From NCBI RefSeq assembly GCF_003867075.1, contig NZ_CP032544.1, positions 2,784,001 through 2,848,000 on the forward strand: DNA of 64,000 bases, given 5' to 3'. Position numbers and translations under genes: made by a program. Under the pieces are notes generated by a model. It ran no database searches, was not told the DNA's origin, and saw only the letters and a list, made by a program, of their open reading frames with translations. Positions 25,484-34,957 of this stretch are shown here, piece after piece (the stretch's first letter is position 1; each line of letters opens with the position of its first letter). The DNA comes from Tenacibaculum mesophilum. Its GTDB lineage: Bacteria; Bacteroidota; Bacteroidia; Flavobacteriales; Flavobacteriaceae.

Positions 25484-26110
25484 ATGGCAAGAAGAGAAAA
25501 CCCAGAAATTAATGCAGGTTCGATGGCAGATATTGCCTTCTTGCTACTTATCTTTTTCCTTGTAACAACTACAATGGATGTTGATTCAGGTATCCCAAAA
25601 AAGTTAGCTGAAAAAACTGATGTAGAGCCACCAATTATTAAAGAGAAAAATATTTTTCAAGTTAGTATCAACCGTAATAATCAACTTTTAGTTGAAGAAG
25701 AAATTATGGAGTTGAAAGACTTAAAAGATGCAGCAATCAAATTTATAGATAATGGTGGAGGTATTGGTAATCCAATGCCAGGAAAAGAAGCAGGAGCTGC
25801 TTGTGATTACTGTAAAGGTGAAAAAGACCCTGAGTCGTCAGATCATCCAAACAAAGCAGTAATTTCTGTTGAAAGCGATAGAGGTACTGAATTCGGTACG
25901 TATGTAGCTGTACAGAATGAGTTATTAAGGGCTTATACAGAGTTGCGTGATAGATTGTGCCAAGAGAAATATGGTATGAGCTTTACTGAGTTAGAACAAG
26001 CTTTTAAAGACAGCGCAAGAAAAGATGAGTCATTAAGAAAGAAAGTTGAAGATATTAAAGCGAGTTATCCTCAAATTATATCTGATTCTGAACCAACAAA
26101 TGTTCAATAA
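25484..26110 (+). CDS. exbD: ExbD/TolR-family protein with a cysteine-containing insertion
   Basis: ExbD is the single-helix stator partner of ExbB. The 208-residue protein has the helix at about 14-31 with the proton-relay Asp16 in 'SMADIAFLLLIFF', then a periplasmic domain. It is longer than a usual ExbD (about 140), owing to an inserted glycine-rich, charged stretch at about 90-123 that holds Cys107-x2-Cys110, and an extended C-terminal helix. The insertion faces the periplasm and could be a disulphide or metal site. It is followed 17 bases later by a second exbD. Confidence 0.88.
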   Translation: MARRENPEINAGSMADIAFLLLIFFLVTTTMDVDSGIPKKLAEKTDVEPPIIKEKNIFQVSINRNNQLLVEEEIMELKDLKDAAIKFIDNGGGIGNPMPGKEAGAACDYCKGEKDPESSDHPNKAVISVESDRGTEFGTYVAVQNELLRAYTELRDRLCQEKYGMSFTELEQAFKDSARKDESLRKKVEDIKASYPQIISDSEPTNVQ

Positions 26111-26127
26111 TAGTAAAACAATAGAAT

Positions 26128-26598
26128 ATGTCTAAATTTAAAAAGAAGAAAAAAGGATTGCCAGCATTATCCACGGCGTCTTTACCAGATATTGTTTTCA
26201 TGTTATTATTCTTCTTCATGGTAACTACTACCATGAGAGAAACAGATTTACAAATAGATTCACCTCGTTTACCAAGTGCCAGTGAGGTAAAGAAGCTTGA
26301 GCGTAAAAGTTTGGTGAGTACAATTTATGTTGGTAAAGCTAAAGACCCAAAGTATGGAACAGGGTACAATAGAATACAGTTAAATGATAAAATAGCGACT
26401 CCAGATGAAGTTCCTTCTTTTATCTATCTTGAAAGAGATAATGTTTCTGAAGCAGAAGTACCTTTTATGACAACTTCTATAAAAGCAGATAGAGAATCGA
26501 GTGTAGGTACATTAGCTGACATTCGTGAGAAATTAAGAGATGTTAACGCTCTTAAATTAAGTTTATCTACTCACAAGGGAGATGTTATTAAGAAGTAA
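26128..26598 (+). CDS. exbD: ExbD/TolR-family protein (second copy)
   Basis: The 156-residue protein starts with a lysine-rich cytosolic segment (KFKKKKKG), then the membrane helix at about 17-34 with 'SLPDIVFMLLFFFMV', where the conserved Asp is present, then a periplasmic domain of normal length. Together with the longer ExbD before it, this is the two-ExbD layout usual in Bacteroidota TonB energisers. No tonB gene lies in this operon. A terminator follows at 26616. Confidence 0.9.
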   Translation: MSKFKKKKKGLPALSTASLPDIVFMLLFFFMVTTTMRETDLQIDSPRLPSASEVKKLERKSLVSTIYVGKAKDPKYGTGYNRIQLNDKIATPDEVPSFIYLERDNVSEAEVPFMTTSIKADRESSVGTLADIREKLRDVNALKLSLSTHKGDVIKK

Positions 26599-26615
26599 TT
26601 ACTTTTAAATAAAAC

Positions 26616-26647
26616 AAAAAGAGCAATCAATAGATTGCTCTTTTTTT
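26616..26647 (+). terminator. Intrinsic terminator of the exbB-exbD operon
   Basis: A 13-bp stem (26616-26628 with 26633-26645) with an AATA loop is followed by a T-run, 17 bases after the last exbD stop. Confidence 0.9.
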
Positions 26648-26684
26648 ATACAAAAAAAGTATCTTTATCGTTAGTTAATTATCT

Positions 26685-27353
26685 ATGAAGTATATAGTAA
26701 GTTTTTTCGTGTTTTTTCTGTCATTAACTACTTTTTGCCAGAAAGATTCTTTACAGTTAGGGGATAAGTATTGGGAAGATCAGTTATACATTGATATAAC
26801 ATATAACTTATTAAAAGATCAACCAGATGGAATCGGGAAGACTGGTTTCTCTTATGGTCTAGGTGTCGGTTACATGAAGGATATACCCTTTAATATAAAT
26901 GGTAGAACAGCAATGGCTATAGGTTTAGGGTATAATTATGACTCATTCAGTCATGGGTTAAAAGTGCTAGAAGGAAATGTAAAAGAGTATGAAACTGACC
27001 CAGACATTTCATCCAACAAAATAAAACTTCACAATTTAGAAATGCCTATTCAGTTTAGATGGCGATCTTCAGATGCAAATACGTATTCATTTTGGCGTTT
27101 TTATGCGGGTTTTAAAGTCTCTTATAACATAAGTAATAGCTTTCGATACGACTCACCAACAGGAAGAGTTAGTTTTTCAAATATTGAAAAATACAATAAA
27201 TGGCAAGCAGGATTAACTTTGTCTGCAGGTTATGGTACATTTAATTTCCATGTATATTACGGATTGTCACCTATGTTTAAAAATGTAACTCTGAATGGAA
27301 AATCAATAGATAGTAAAATAGTTAAATTAGGCCTAAGCTTTTATTTACTATAA
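26685..27353 (+). CDS. PorT-like outer-membrane beta-barrel protein
   Basis: The 222-residue protein has a signal peptide (MKYIVSFFVFFLSLTTFCQ, cleaved near residue 19) and then regular alternating strands ending in an aromatic residue (the last residues are GLSFYLL), as in small outer-membrane barrels. The gene order exbD-barrel-PAP2-rpoN recurs in flavobacteria, where the barrel is usually labelled PorT-like. PorT itself belongs to the type IX secretion system; whether this copy does is not decided by sequence. It overlaps the convergent PAP2-like gene by 6 bp. Confidence 0.68.
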   Translation: MKYIVSFFVFFLSLTTFCQKDSLQLGDKYWEDQLYIDITYNLLKDQPDGIGKTGFSYGLGVGYMKDIPFNINGRTAMAIGLGYNYDSFSHGLKVLEGNVKEYETDPDISSNKIKLHNLEMPIQFRWRSSDANTYSFWRFYAGFKVSYNISNSFRYDSPTGRVSFSNIEKYNKWQAGLTLSAGYGTFNFHVYYGLSPMFKNVTLNGKSIDSKIVKLGLSFYLL

Positions 27354-27947
27354 TACACAATAGGCAATAAAAGGACTTAATAAGCCAATAAAAAAACCTA
27401 AGTATACTTCTCTTACCTTATGAGCTTTTAAATGTAATCTTGAGCTTGCAAGAATGCCAGCTAAAAAAATAAATGATATAATTATAGGGAGTACATAAAC
27501 AGCTTGTATTTGTTGAAACAATAAGAAATATCCAACTGCAACTCCCATAGAAAACAAATGGAGGCTTCCTTTAATTTTAAAAGGAAATAGCAAGTAAATA
27601 AAGCCTAAACCAAATACAGTTCCGTAAAAGAGGTAGCTAACGTCTTTTAAAATACTCATACTAGCAAACATTTTTCCTAGAATTAAAAATAAAGTCATCA
27701 TAAAGAAAATTGGAAATTTTCGTTCGTTTATACTATATACGCGAAAAGATTTTATGTGACCAATAGACTTTAAGAAAACTAGCAGAAGCATAGGTATAAT
27801 GTATGTAGCTACAAATACTATTGCCAATATAGTATATTGTTGTTGTTTATTTAAGCTTATTGGAGAAAGTAGGAAATACAATATAACTCCTATAGTAGGC
27901 ATTACAATAGGGTGAAGAATGGTTGATATGAATTTATGCCATCGCAT
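27348..27947 (-). CDS. Membrane protein resembling PAP2 phosphatases, degenerate active site
   Basis: The 199-residue protein has about six membrane helices. Near the end, 'SSRLHLKAHKVREVYLGFFIG' (about 169-189) resembles the third PAP2 motif SRx5HxxxD, with Glu in place of Asp, and 'GSLHLFSMG' (about 130) resembles motif 2 (SGH), altered. The first motif (KxxxxxxRP) is missing. It could be a divergent lipid-phosphatase relative or an inactive one. It starts 1 base overlapping the rpoN stop and is probably cotranscribed. Confidence 0.6.
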   Translation of the reverse strand: MRWHKFISTILHPIVMPTIGVILYFLLSPISLNKQQQYTILAIVFVATYIIPMLLLVFLKSIGHIKSFRVYSINERKFPIFFMMTLFLILGKMFASMSILKDVSYLFYGTVFGLGFIYLLFPFKIKGSLHLFSMGVAVGYFLLFQQIQAVYVLPIIISFIFLAGILASSRLHLKAHKVREVYLGFFIGLLSPFIAYCVL

Positions 27948-29410
27948 TAAATTTCTTTGCGTAACCTCGCGACAGGAATGTCTAATTGTTCACGATATTT
28001 AGCAACTGTTCTTCTAGCGATAGGGTATCCTTTTTCTTTTAAAATTTTAGATAATTTTTCATCGGTAAGAGGTTTTCGTTTGTCTTCCTCTGTAATTACA
28101 GTTTCTAAAATTTTCTTAATTTCTCTAGTTGAAACATCTTCTCCTTGGTCGTTTTTCATCGATTCAGAAAAGAATTCCTTAATCAATTTTGTACCGTAAG
28201 GTGTAGAAACATACTTACTACTAGCAACACGAGAAACAGTTGAGACGTCCATACCAATTTCGTCAGCAATATCTTTTAAAATCATAGGTTTTAACTTACG
28301 CTCATCACCTGTTAAAAAATATGCTGACTGACGATGCATAATCGCATTCATTGTTACTAAAAGGGTCTGCTGACGTTGTTTTATAGCATCAATAAACCAT
28401 TTTGCAGCATCTAATTTTTGCTTTATAAAGAGTACAGCATCTTTTTGAGATTTAGTTTTCTCTTTAGAATCTTGATACCCTTTTAACATATTGTTGTATT
28501 CTCTAGAAACATGCAATTCTGGAGCGTTACGAGAGTTCAAAGTTAAATCTAAGTTCCCATCAATAATTTTAATTGAAAAATCGGGAACTATTTGCTCTGC
28601 TATTTTATTATTTCCAGCGTAAGAACTTCCAGGTTTTGGGTTTAGTTTGCTTATTTCGCTAATAATCTCCTTTAATTGTTCTTCAGAAATATTGAATTTT
28701 TCTAGAAGCTTCTTGTAGTGCTTTTTAACAAAATGATCAAAAGCTTCTTCTAAAATTCTTATTGCTAATGCTCTGCTTTCATTCTCAGATTTAGCTTTTA
28801 ATTGAATGATTAAACACTCTTTTAAATTTAAAGCACCTACACCAGTAGGGTCTAATTTTTGAACAACATTTATCAAAACATTTTGTACTTTTTCCTCAGT
28901 AGTAAAAACATTTTGGGTAAAAGCTAAGTCGTCAACTAGATCTATAATATCTCTACGTATATAACCGCTATCATCAATACTACCCACTAAAAACTCAGCA
29001 ATAGCACGTTCTTCTTCGTCAATTCTAAAAGTATTTAATTGATTTTTTAAAGATTGATGAAAGCTAGTACCTGCTGCATAAGGAATTTGCTTGTCTTCAT
29101 CATCTGAAGAATAGTTGTTAGTTTGCGTTTTATAACTAGGGTATTCATCATCACTTAAATACTCATCAATGTTTATATCTTCAGCATCTATTTTTTCATT
29201 ACCCGAATCGTCATAATCAACATCATTGGCTAAGCTATCCTCAAAATTTTCAGGCTCGTCTTTACCAGTATCTAATGCGGGATTTTCTTCAATTTCTTGT
29301 TTCAAACGTTCTTCAAAAGCTTGCGTAGGCAATTGAATTAACTTCATCAACTGTATTTGTTGTGGAGATAATTTTTGAAGTAATTTTTGATGTAAACTTT
29401 GTTTTAGCAT
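27947..29410 (-). CDS. rpoN: RNA polymerase sigma-54 factor
   Basis: Sigma-54 directs polymerase to -24/-12 promoters, opened by enhancer-binding ATPases. The start is placed at 29410 (MLKQSLHQKLLQKLS..., 487 residues); an upstream in-frame ATG would add 13 hydrophobic residues unlike the family. Region I is the Gln/Leu-rich start, an acidic linker follows (about 50-95), then the core-binding region and DNA-binding domain. The RpoN box is 'ARRTVAKYREQL' near the C-terminus. No activator gene is in the window. The asnS terminator lies just upstream. Confidence 0.95.
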   Translation of the reverse strand: MLKQSLHQKLLQKLSPQQIQLMKLIQLPTQAFEERLKQEIEENPALDTGKDEPENFEDSLANDVDYDDSGNEKIDAEDINIDEYLSDDEYPSYKTQTNNYSSDDEDKQIPYAAGTSFHQSLKNQLNTFRIDEEERAIAEFLVGSIDDSGYIRRDIIDLVDDLAFTQNVFTTEEKVQNVLINVVQKLDPTGVGALNLKECLIIQLKAKSENESRALAIRILEEAFDHFVKKHYKKLLEKFNISEEQLKEIISEISKLNPKPGSSYAGNNKIAEQIVPDFSIKIIDGNLDLTLNSRNAPELHVSREYNNMLKGYQDSKEKTKSQKDAVLFIKQKLDAAKWFIDAIKQRQQTLLVTMNAIMHRQSAYFLTGDERKLKPMILKDIADEIGMDVSTVSRVASSKYVSTPYGTKLIKEFFSESMKNDQGEDVSTREIKKILETVITEEDKRKPLTDEKLSKILKEKGYPIARRTVAKYREQLDIPVARLRKEI

Positions 29411-29434
29411 ATATACAAAGATATGAAATAGGAC

Positions 29435-29468
29435 AAAAAAAATCGCCATTCGTAAAGGAATGACGATT
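29435..29468 (-). terminator. Intrinsic terminator of asnS
   Basis: Minus-strand stem of 11 bp (29441-29451 with 29458-29468, one G-T pair) and a 6-base loop, followed on the minus strand by a run of eight or more T (A-run at 29435-29440 on the plus strand). Confidence 0.85.
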
Positions 29469-29493
29469 GATATTTATAAGTTTTATGATTTTT

Positions 29494-30927
29494 TTAAAAC
29501 TCAGCGTTTTGTGGTGTTCTTGGAAAAGGAATAACGTCACGAATATTGCTCATTCCAGTTGCAAATAAAACTAAACGTTCAAAACCTAAACCAAATCCAG
29601 AGTGTACAGCTGTACCAAATTTACGAGTGTCTAAGTACCACCATAATTCTTCTTCAGGAATATTTAGTTCAGCCATTTTTTCTTTTAAAACGTCTAAGCG
29701 TTCTTCTCTTTCAGAACCTCCTACCATTTCTCCAATTCCAGGGAATAAAACATCCATAGCACGTACTGTTTTACCATCTTCATTTAAACGCATGTAAAAT
29801 GCTTTTATATTTGCTGGATAATCGAATAAAATTACAGGGCATTTAAAGTGTTTTTCTACTAAATAACGCTCGTGTTCTGATTGTAAATCAACACCCCACT
29901 CGTTAACAGGAAATTGAAATTTCTTCTTCTTGTTAGGCTTAGAATTTCTTAAAATATCTATTGCTTCTGTATAGCTTACACGCTTAAAGTTATTGTCTAC
30001 AACAAATTTTAATTTTTCTATTAAGCCCATTTCACTACGTTGCGCTTGAGGTTTCGTTTTTTCCTCTTGCGCTAAGCGATTGTCTAAGAAAGCCAAATCA
30101 TCTTTACAGTTGTCTAATACATATTGTAATACATACTTAATAAAGTCTTCAGAAAGATCCATGTTAGCATCTAAATCGTTAAAAGCCACCTCTGGTTCAA
30201 TCATCCAAAATTCTGCTAAATGACGTGTAGTATTAGAGTTCTCAGCTCTAAAAGTAGGCCCGAAAGTATATATTTTACCTAATGCCATCGCATAGGTTTC
30301 ACCTTCTAATTGACCAGAAACTGTTAGGTTAGTTTCTTTTCCAAAGAAATCTTTAGAATAATCAATTTTACCTTCTTCGTTTACAGGAGCTTTGTTTGCT
30401 TCAAACTGAGTTACTTTAAACATTTCTCCAGCGCCTTCAGCATCAGAACCTGTAATAATTGGAGTATTTACATAGTAAAACCCGTTTTGTTGGAAGTACT
30501 GATGTACTGCAAATGATAATGCAGAACGTAAACGCATTACAGCACTAAAAGTGTTAGTTCTTACGCGTAAATGAGCATTTTCACGTAAAAACTCTAAACT
30601 GTGTTTTTTGGGCTGAATTGGATATTCATCAGGATTTGAATCTCCTAAGATTTCCAAATTGTTTACCTGAATTTCTACTGTTTGTCCTCTACCTTGACTT
30701 TCAACCAAAGTACCTTGAATGCTTACAGCTGCTCCAGTATTTATTCTTTTTAATAAAGTTTCGTCGGTATTTTCAAAATCTACAACACACTGAATATTAT
30801 TAATAGTAGAACCATCATTTAAAGCAATAAAACGATTGCTTCTAAAAGTTCTTACCCACCCTTTTACGTGTACTTCTTGTAAAAATTTGTCAGATTGTAA
30901 TAAATCTTTAACGCTACTTCTTTTCAT
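29494..30927 (-). CDS. asnS: Asparaginyl-tRNA synthetase
   Basis: The 477-residue class II enzyme charges tRNA-Asn. It has an N-terminal OB-fold anticodon-binding domain (about 10-105, '[13 protein letters not shown]'). The catalytic domain includes '[17 protein letters not shown]' (about 154-170), motif 2 '[25 protein letters not shown]' (about 229-253) and motif 3 '[15 protein letters not shown]' (about 447-461). The AsnRS-specific sequence 'TPQNAEF' ends the protein. Length is normal. It carries its own promoter and terminator. Confidence 0.97.
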   Translation of the reverse strand: MKRSSVKDLLQSDKFLQEVHVKGWVRTFRSNRFIALNDGSTINNIQCVVDFENTDETLLKRINTGAAVSIQGTLVESQGRGQTVEIQVNNLEILGDSNPDEYPIQPKKHSLEFLRENAHLRVRTNTFSAVMRLRSALSFAVHQYFQQNGFYYVNTPIITGSDAEGAGEMFKVTQFEANKAPVNEEGKIDYSKDFFGKETNLTVSGQLEGETYAMALGKIYTFGPTFRAENSNTTRHLAEFWMIEPEVAFNDLDANMDLSEDFIKYVLQYVLDNCKDDLAFLDNRLAQEEKTKPQAQRSEMGLIEKLKFVVDNNFKRVSYTEAIDILRNSKPNKKKKFQFPVNEWGVDLQSEHERYLVEKHFKCPVILFDYPANIKAFYMRLNEDGKTVRAMDVLFPGIGEMVGGSEREERLDVLKEKMAELNIPEEELWWYLDTRKFGTAVHSGFGLGFERLVLFATGMSNIRDVIPFPRTPQNAEF

Positions 30928-30953
30928 GTCTTTATATCTTCAATAAAATCAAG

Positions 30954-30983
30954 CAAAGATACTTTTTTGCTGTTAATTAGCAA
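30954..30983 (-). promoter_or_regulatory. Promoter of asnS
   Basis: On the minus strand TTG (complement of 30981-30983), a 19-base spacer and TATCTTTG (complement of 30954-30961) fit the Bacteroidota consensus. The asnS start is 26 bases downstream. Confidence 0.7.
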
Positions 30984-31031
30984 CAAAGAGACCCAAGAAT
31001 AAAGAGTTAACTTTTATAAGTTAGCTTTAAT

Positions 31032-31068
31032 AAAAAAACAACCATATTTATTTAAAATGGTTGTTTTT
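31032..31068 (-). terminator. Intrinsic terminator of the MMPL transporter gene
   Basis: A 12-bp stem (31034-31045 with 31057-31068) with an AT-rich 11-base loop. Read on the minus strand it ends in TTTTTTT, immediately after the stop codon of the MMPL gene at 31075. Confidence 0.82.
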
Positions 31069-31074
31069 GAATAT

Positions 31075-33438
31075 TTACTTGTCTTCTTTTGGAGGTAGTA
31101 TTTTAAATTTAGTTTCTTTTAAAACTTTCTTATTAGCTATTCTTTTCTCAAAAGAAAGTAGAAGAGAAGGTAATAATAGTAAGTTTGAAACCATAGCTAA
31201 TAATAATGTAATTGAAACTAGACCTCCTAATGCAATAGTACCTCCAAAACTTGAAACAGTAAATACTAAAAAACCGAAGAAAAGGACTATTGAAGTATAG
31301 AACATACTTACTCCAGTTTCTCTTAATGCTGAATAAACAGCAGGTTTTATTTTCCAGTTATTGGCCAGCAACTCTTGTCTATATTTAGCTAAGAAGTGAA
31401 TAGTATCATCTACTGAAATACCGAAAGCAATACTAAAAACTAAAATTGTTGAAGGTTTAATAGGTATATCAAAGAATCCCATCAATCCACCAGTAATTAA
31501 TAAAGGAAGCATGTTAGGAATTAATGATATTAATATCATTTGAGGTGAACGGAACATCCACGCCATAAAAATAGATATTAATATAATAGCTAATGATAGT
31601 GAAATAACTAAGTTTTTAATTAAATAGTTGGTTCCTTTTAAAAACACTAATGCTTTCCCTGTTAATGAAACATCAAATTTTTCATCAGGAAATTGCTTAT
31701 TGATTACAGCTTGTAGTCGTTCTTGGATAATATCCATTTTATCAGTACCAATATCTTTCATAAAAGTGGTAATACGTGCATAACGACCAGTACTATCCAC
31801 AAAATTTTTTAGCATTCCAGAGTTACTATCTGAGTTTTTAGTATACGAAAAAATGTAGCTTTTTTCTTGACTTGTTGGAAGTTGATAGTATTTAGGATTT
31901 CCGTTATAGTAGGCTTGCTTAGAGTATTTTACAAGATTGGTTATAGATATAGGTTTGGATAATTCAGGGAAAGTTTCAATAGTTTCATTGAGTTTTTCCA
32001 TCTTTTTTAAAGTAGAAAGCTTCATAACACCTTTTTCTTTTTTGGTGTCAATTAAAATTTCAAGAGGCATAATTCCCCCAAACTCATATTCAAAAAACTT
32101 AATATCTTTATAAAACTGTTTTCCTTTAGGCATATCTTCAATTAAACTACCTGATACACGAATCATGTAAAGGCCAATCATACTTAAAATTATTATGGAA
32201 ACAGTAGTGATATAAATGGCAATTCGTTGTTTTTTTACCATACGTTCCATCCAAGAAACAACATTTCCCATCCATTTTTTTTCTAAATGGTTCAAATGTT
32301 TCTGCTCTGGAAGAGGCATAAAACTATATATAATTGGAATGATTAATAATGCTAGAATAAAAATACTGATGATGTTTACAGAGGCTAAAACACCAAACTC
32401 TCGCATTAGTCTACTTTTAACAAATATAAAAGTGGCAAAACCAGAAGCGGTAGTAATATTGGTCATTAATGTAGCATTTCCAACTTTTGAAATTACACGT
32501 TGTAAAGATTTTGCTTGGTTTCCGTGTTTCTTTACTTCCTGCTGATATTTATTAATTAGAAAAACTGCATTGGGTACACCAATTACAATAATTAATGGTG
32601 GAATTAGAGCAGATAATACTGTAATCTCATAGCGGAATAATCCCATAAACCCAAAAGCCCATGTAACTCCAATGCTAACTACAAGTAGTGTAATAAAAGT
32701 GGCTCTAAATGAACGAAAAAAGAAGAAAAAGATAATGGCTGTTATTAATAATGCACCAATTACAAAAATTCCCATTTCGTCAGTTATATTCTGAGAGTTT
32801 AAGGTTCTAATGTAGGGCATACCAGAAACACGAACATCAATATTATGATCTTTTTCAAAAGAGTTTATAGTTGGAATTAGAATGTCGAACACAAAATCTC
32901 TACGAATAGGGGTGTTTACAATATCTTTGTTTAAATAAATTGCTGTTTGTAAAGTGCCTTTATCGTTGTATAATAGGTTGTTATAAAAAGGTAGCTTCTC
33001 AAAAAGTTGTTTTTTTATATTTTTTATTTCTTCATCAGTCGAAGGAGCTTGTTCAAAAAGTGGTTCAACAACAAATTTTCTTTGTTTTCTATCTGCTTTT
33101 AACTGCTGAACATCAGCAATAGAAACAGTAAAATCCACTTGTGTTAAACTATCTAAATCTTTAACAAGTTTATTCCAAGCATTGAATTTTTGAGGAGTAA
33201 ATATTGTAGAATCTTTTACTCCTAATATAATGAGGTTGCCTTCTTCTCCAAAAATTTCTAAAAACTTATTGTATTCTATATTAACCTCATGGTCTGTAGG
33301 AAGTAAATTGGCTTCTGTATAGGAGAAGCGCATATGTTTCATTTGAGTGACTAAAAGCCCTGTAATTATAGCAATAGTAATTAAAACTAAGTAACGATTT
33401 CGCAATAAGAAGCCTGCGATTTTAGTCCAAAAAGTCAT
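31075..33438 (-). CDS. MMPL-family RND transporter
   Basis: The 787-residue protein has the duplicated MMPL/SSD layout: helix at about 12-30, periplasmic domain (about 35-215), five helices (about 220-370), a helix near 405, a second periplasmic domain (about 430-610) and five helices to about 770. 'FSIAFGISVDDTIHFLAKY' near 690-710 holds the expected Asp pair. Such proteins move lipids, hopanoids or related hydrophobic molecules; the cargo here is unknown. It follows frr on the minus strand but is separated from it by a terminator. Confidence 0.87.
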   Translation of the reverse strand: MTFWTKIAGFLLRNRYLVLITIAIITGLLVTQMKHMRFSYTEANLLPTDHEVNIEYNKFLEIFGEEGNLIILGVKDSTIFTPQKFNAWNKLVKDLDSLTQVDFTVSIADVQQLKADRKQRKFVVEPLFEQAPSTDEEIKNIKKQLFEKLPFYNNLLYNDKGTLQTAIYLNKDIVNTPIRRDFVFDILIPTINSFEKDHNIDVRVSGMPYIRTLNSQNITDEMGIFVIGALLITAIIFFFFFRSFRATFITLLVVSIGVTWAFGFMGLFRYEITVLSALIPPLIIVIGVPNAVFLINKYQQEVKKHGNQAKSLQRVISKVGNATLMTNITTASGFATFIFVKSRLMREFGVLASVNIISIFILALLIIPIIYSFMPLPEQKHLNHLEKKWMGNVVSWMERMVKKQRIAIYITTVSIIILSMIGLYMIRVSGSLIEDMPKGKQFYKDIKFFEYEFGGIMPLEILIDTKKEKGVMKLSTLKKMEKLNETIETFPELSKPISITNLVKYSKQAYYNGNPKYYQLPTSQEKSYIFSYTKNSDSNSGMLKNFVDSTGRYARITTFMKDIGTDKMDIIQERLQAVINKQFPDEKFDVSLTGKALVFLKGTNYLIKNLVISLSLAIILISIFMAWMFRSPQMILISLIPNMLPLLITGGLMGFFDIPIKPSTILVFSIAFGISVDDTIHFLAKYRQELLANNWKIKPAVYSALRETGVSMFYTSIVLFFGFLVFTVSSFGGTIALGGLVSITLLLAMVSNLLLLPSLLLSFEKRIANKKVLKETKFKILPPKEDK

Positions 33439-33485
33439 CCAAAAAAAATTTCAGCAAAGTTATGCTAAATGAATTAATTAAACGA

Positions 33486-33515
33486 AAAAAAGAGCATCAT
33501 ATGATGCTCTTTTTT
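33486..33515 (-). terminator. Intrinsic terminator of frr
   Basis: A perfect 30-base palindrome (15-bp arms, 33486-33500 and 33501-33515) with A- and T-runs at its ends. The loop must form from the central bases. It lies 20 bases after the frr stop and can work in either direction. Confidence 0.9.
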
Positions 33516-33534
33516 AACTATTTCTTAAAAGAAA

Positions 33535-34089
33535 TTATACAGTCATAATTTCTTTTTCTTTAACAGTATACTTTTCGTCGATTATTTTTACGTAATCGTC
33601 AGTTAATTTCTGAACATCAGCTTCAGCATTTTTCTTCATATCGTCAGAAATATCAACTTTTTTAATTTCATTGTTTGCGTCTTTACGAGCATTACGAACA
33701 CCTACTTTAGCGTGTTCAGCTTCAGCTTTTGCTTGTTTAGCTAATCCTTTACGACGCTCTTCTGTTAATGGTGGAACATTAATTATAATATTTTCTCCAT
33801 TATTCATTGGGTTAAAACCGATGTTAGCAAGCATTATTGCTTTTTCGATTTCTTGTAACATGTTTTTTTCCCATGGTTGAACTGATATGGTTCTAGCATC
33901 AGGAGTGTTTACGTTTGCCACTTGTGATAATGGTGTCTGAGAACCGTAGTAATCTACCATAATCGTACTTAACATAGCAGGAGTAGCTCTACCTGCTCTA
34001 ATACCTGCTAATTCTTTTTCTAAGTGGCTAATAGCTTTATCCATTGCCTCTTTAGTCGAATCTAAAATAAAATCAATCTCTTCGTTCAT
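33535..34089 (-). CDS. frr: Ribosome recycling factor
   Basis: RRF splits the post-termination ribosome with EF-G. The 184-residue protein has the signature 'HLEKELAGIRAGRATPAMLSTI' near 22-43, 'YYGSQTPLSQVANVNTPDARTISVQPWEK' near 47-75, and 'PPLTEERRKGLAKQAK' near 124-140, all RRF hallmarks. Length is the family's usual 185. It is downstream of pyrH in the order found in most bacteria. Confidence 0.98.
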   Translation of the reverse strand: MNEEIDFILDSTKEAMDKAISHLEKELAGIRAGRATPAMLSTIMVDYYGSQTPLSQVANVNTPDARTISVQPWEKNMLQEIEKAIMLANIGFNPMNNGENIIINVPPLTEERRKGLAKQAKAEAEHAKVGVRNARKDANNEIKKVDISDDMKKNAEADVQKLTDDYVKIIDEKYTVKEKEIMTV

Positions 34090-34102
34090 TTTGTTCGTAT
34101 TT

Positions 34103-34123
34103 AAAACCTCAAATAGGTTGAGG
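34103..34123 (-). terminator. Weak hairpin between pyrH and frr
   Basis: CCTCAA (34107-34112) pairs with TTGAGG (34118-34123) around a 5-base loop; on the minus strand it is followed by TTTT. It may act as a partial terminator or attenuator between pyrH and frr. Confidence 0.45.
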
Positions 34124-34136
34124 ATAATTTTTCGGT

Positions 34137-34847
34137 TTATTCGTTGTCAACTATTGTTCCAATATTTTCTCCAGAAACAAGTTTTAGAAGGTTTCCTTGT
34201 GTGTTCATGTCAAAAACAATAATTGGTAATTTGTTTTCTTCGCTCAAGGTAAAGGCTGTCATATCCATTACTTTTAAGCCTTTTTCAATAACATCTTTAA
34301 ATGTAATGTTTTCATACTTAACAGCATCTTTATCTTTTTCTGGATCTGCTGTATAAATACCATCAACACGTGTACCTTTTAAAATGGCGTCTGCATTTAT
34401 TTCAATAGCCCTTAAAACAGCTGCAGTGTCGGTTGTAAAATACGGATTTCCTGTTCCTCCACCAAAAATTACTACGCGTCCTTTCTCTAAGTGTCGATTA
34501 GCTCGACGCTTAATATATGGTTCTGCAATTTCTTTAATTTCAATAGCAGTTTGTAAACGAGTGTGAATTCCTTGGTCTTCTAAGGCACTTTGTAAAGCTA
34601 AGCCATTAATACAAGTAGCTAACATTCCCATATGGTCACCTTGTACACGGTCCATACCTTGGCTAGCACCAGCAACTCCTCTAAAAATATTTCCACCACC
34701 AATTACAATGGCTACTTCTACACCCTTATCTATAACTTGTTTTATCTCTTGGGCATACTCTTTAAGTCTGTTTGGGTCAATTCCATATTGACGCTCACCC
34801 ATTAGTGCCTCACCACTTAATTTTAAAAGAATTCTTTTGTATTGCAT
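34137..34847 (-). CDS. pyrH: UMP kinase
   Basis: PyrH phosphorylates UMP to UDP. The start is placed at 34847 ([15 protein letters not shown]..., 236 residues), since the upstream in-frame ATG at 34922 lies inside the terminator of tsf. '[12 protein letters not shown]' and '[10 protein letters not shown]' bind nucleotide, '[15 protein letters not shown]' (about 130-144) is the PyrH hallmark, and '[13 protein letters not shown]' follows. It is the hexameric bacterial type. A TAGCTTTG -7 box lies 21 bases upstream of the chosen start. Confidence 0.96.
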   Translation of the reverse strand: MQYKRILLKLSGEALMGERQYGIDPNRLKEYAQEIKQVIDKGVEVAIVIGGGNIFRGVAGASQGMDRVQGDHMGMLATCINGLALQSALEDQGIHTRLQTAIEIKEIAEPYIKRRANRHLEKGRVVIFGGGTGNPYFTTDTAAVLRAIEINADAILKGTRVDGIYTADPEKDKDAVKYENITFKDVIEKGLKVMDMTAFTLSEENKLPIIVFDMNTQGNLLKLVSGENIGTIVDNE

Positions 34848-34867
34848 TTGTTTTGTTGAAAGTTGTG

Positions 34868-34875
34868 CAAAGCTA
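34868..34875 (-). promoter_or_regulatory. -7 box of pyrH
   Basis: TAGCTTTG on the minus strand lies 20 bases before the chosen pyrH start and just downstream of the tsf terminator. No TTTG is seen at the proper distance, so strength is uncertain. Confidence 0.5.
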
Positions 34876-34902
34876 CATATTTTTTTTATTCTAATTTTAA
34901 CA

Positions 34903-34935
34903 CATAAAAAAAAACCATCCAAAAATGGATGGTTT
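34903..34935 (-). terminator. Intrinsic terminator of tsf
   Basis: AAACCATCC (34912-34920) pairs with GGATGGTTT (34927-34935) around a 6-base loop. On the minus strand a T-run follows, from the A-run at 34903-34914. Confidence 0.88.
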
Positions 34936-34957
34936 CATATAAAATTGTCGTTGAGAA

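Noticed and set aside
30968..30984. Operator hairpin TTGCT...AGCAA before asnS
   Set aside because: Only 5-bp arms inside an AT-rich promoter spacer; expected often by chance.
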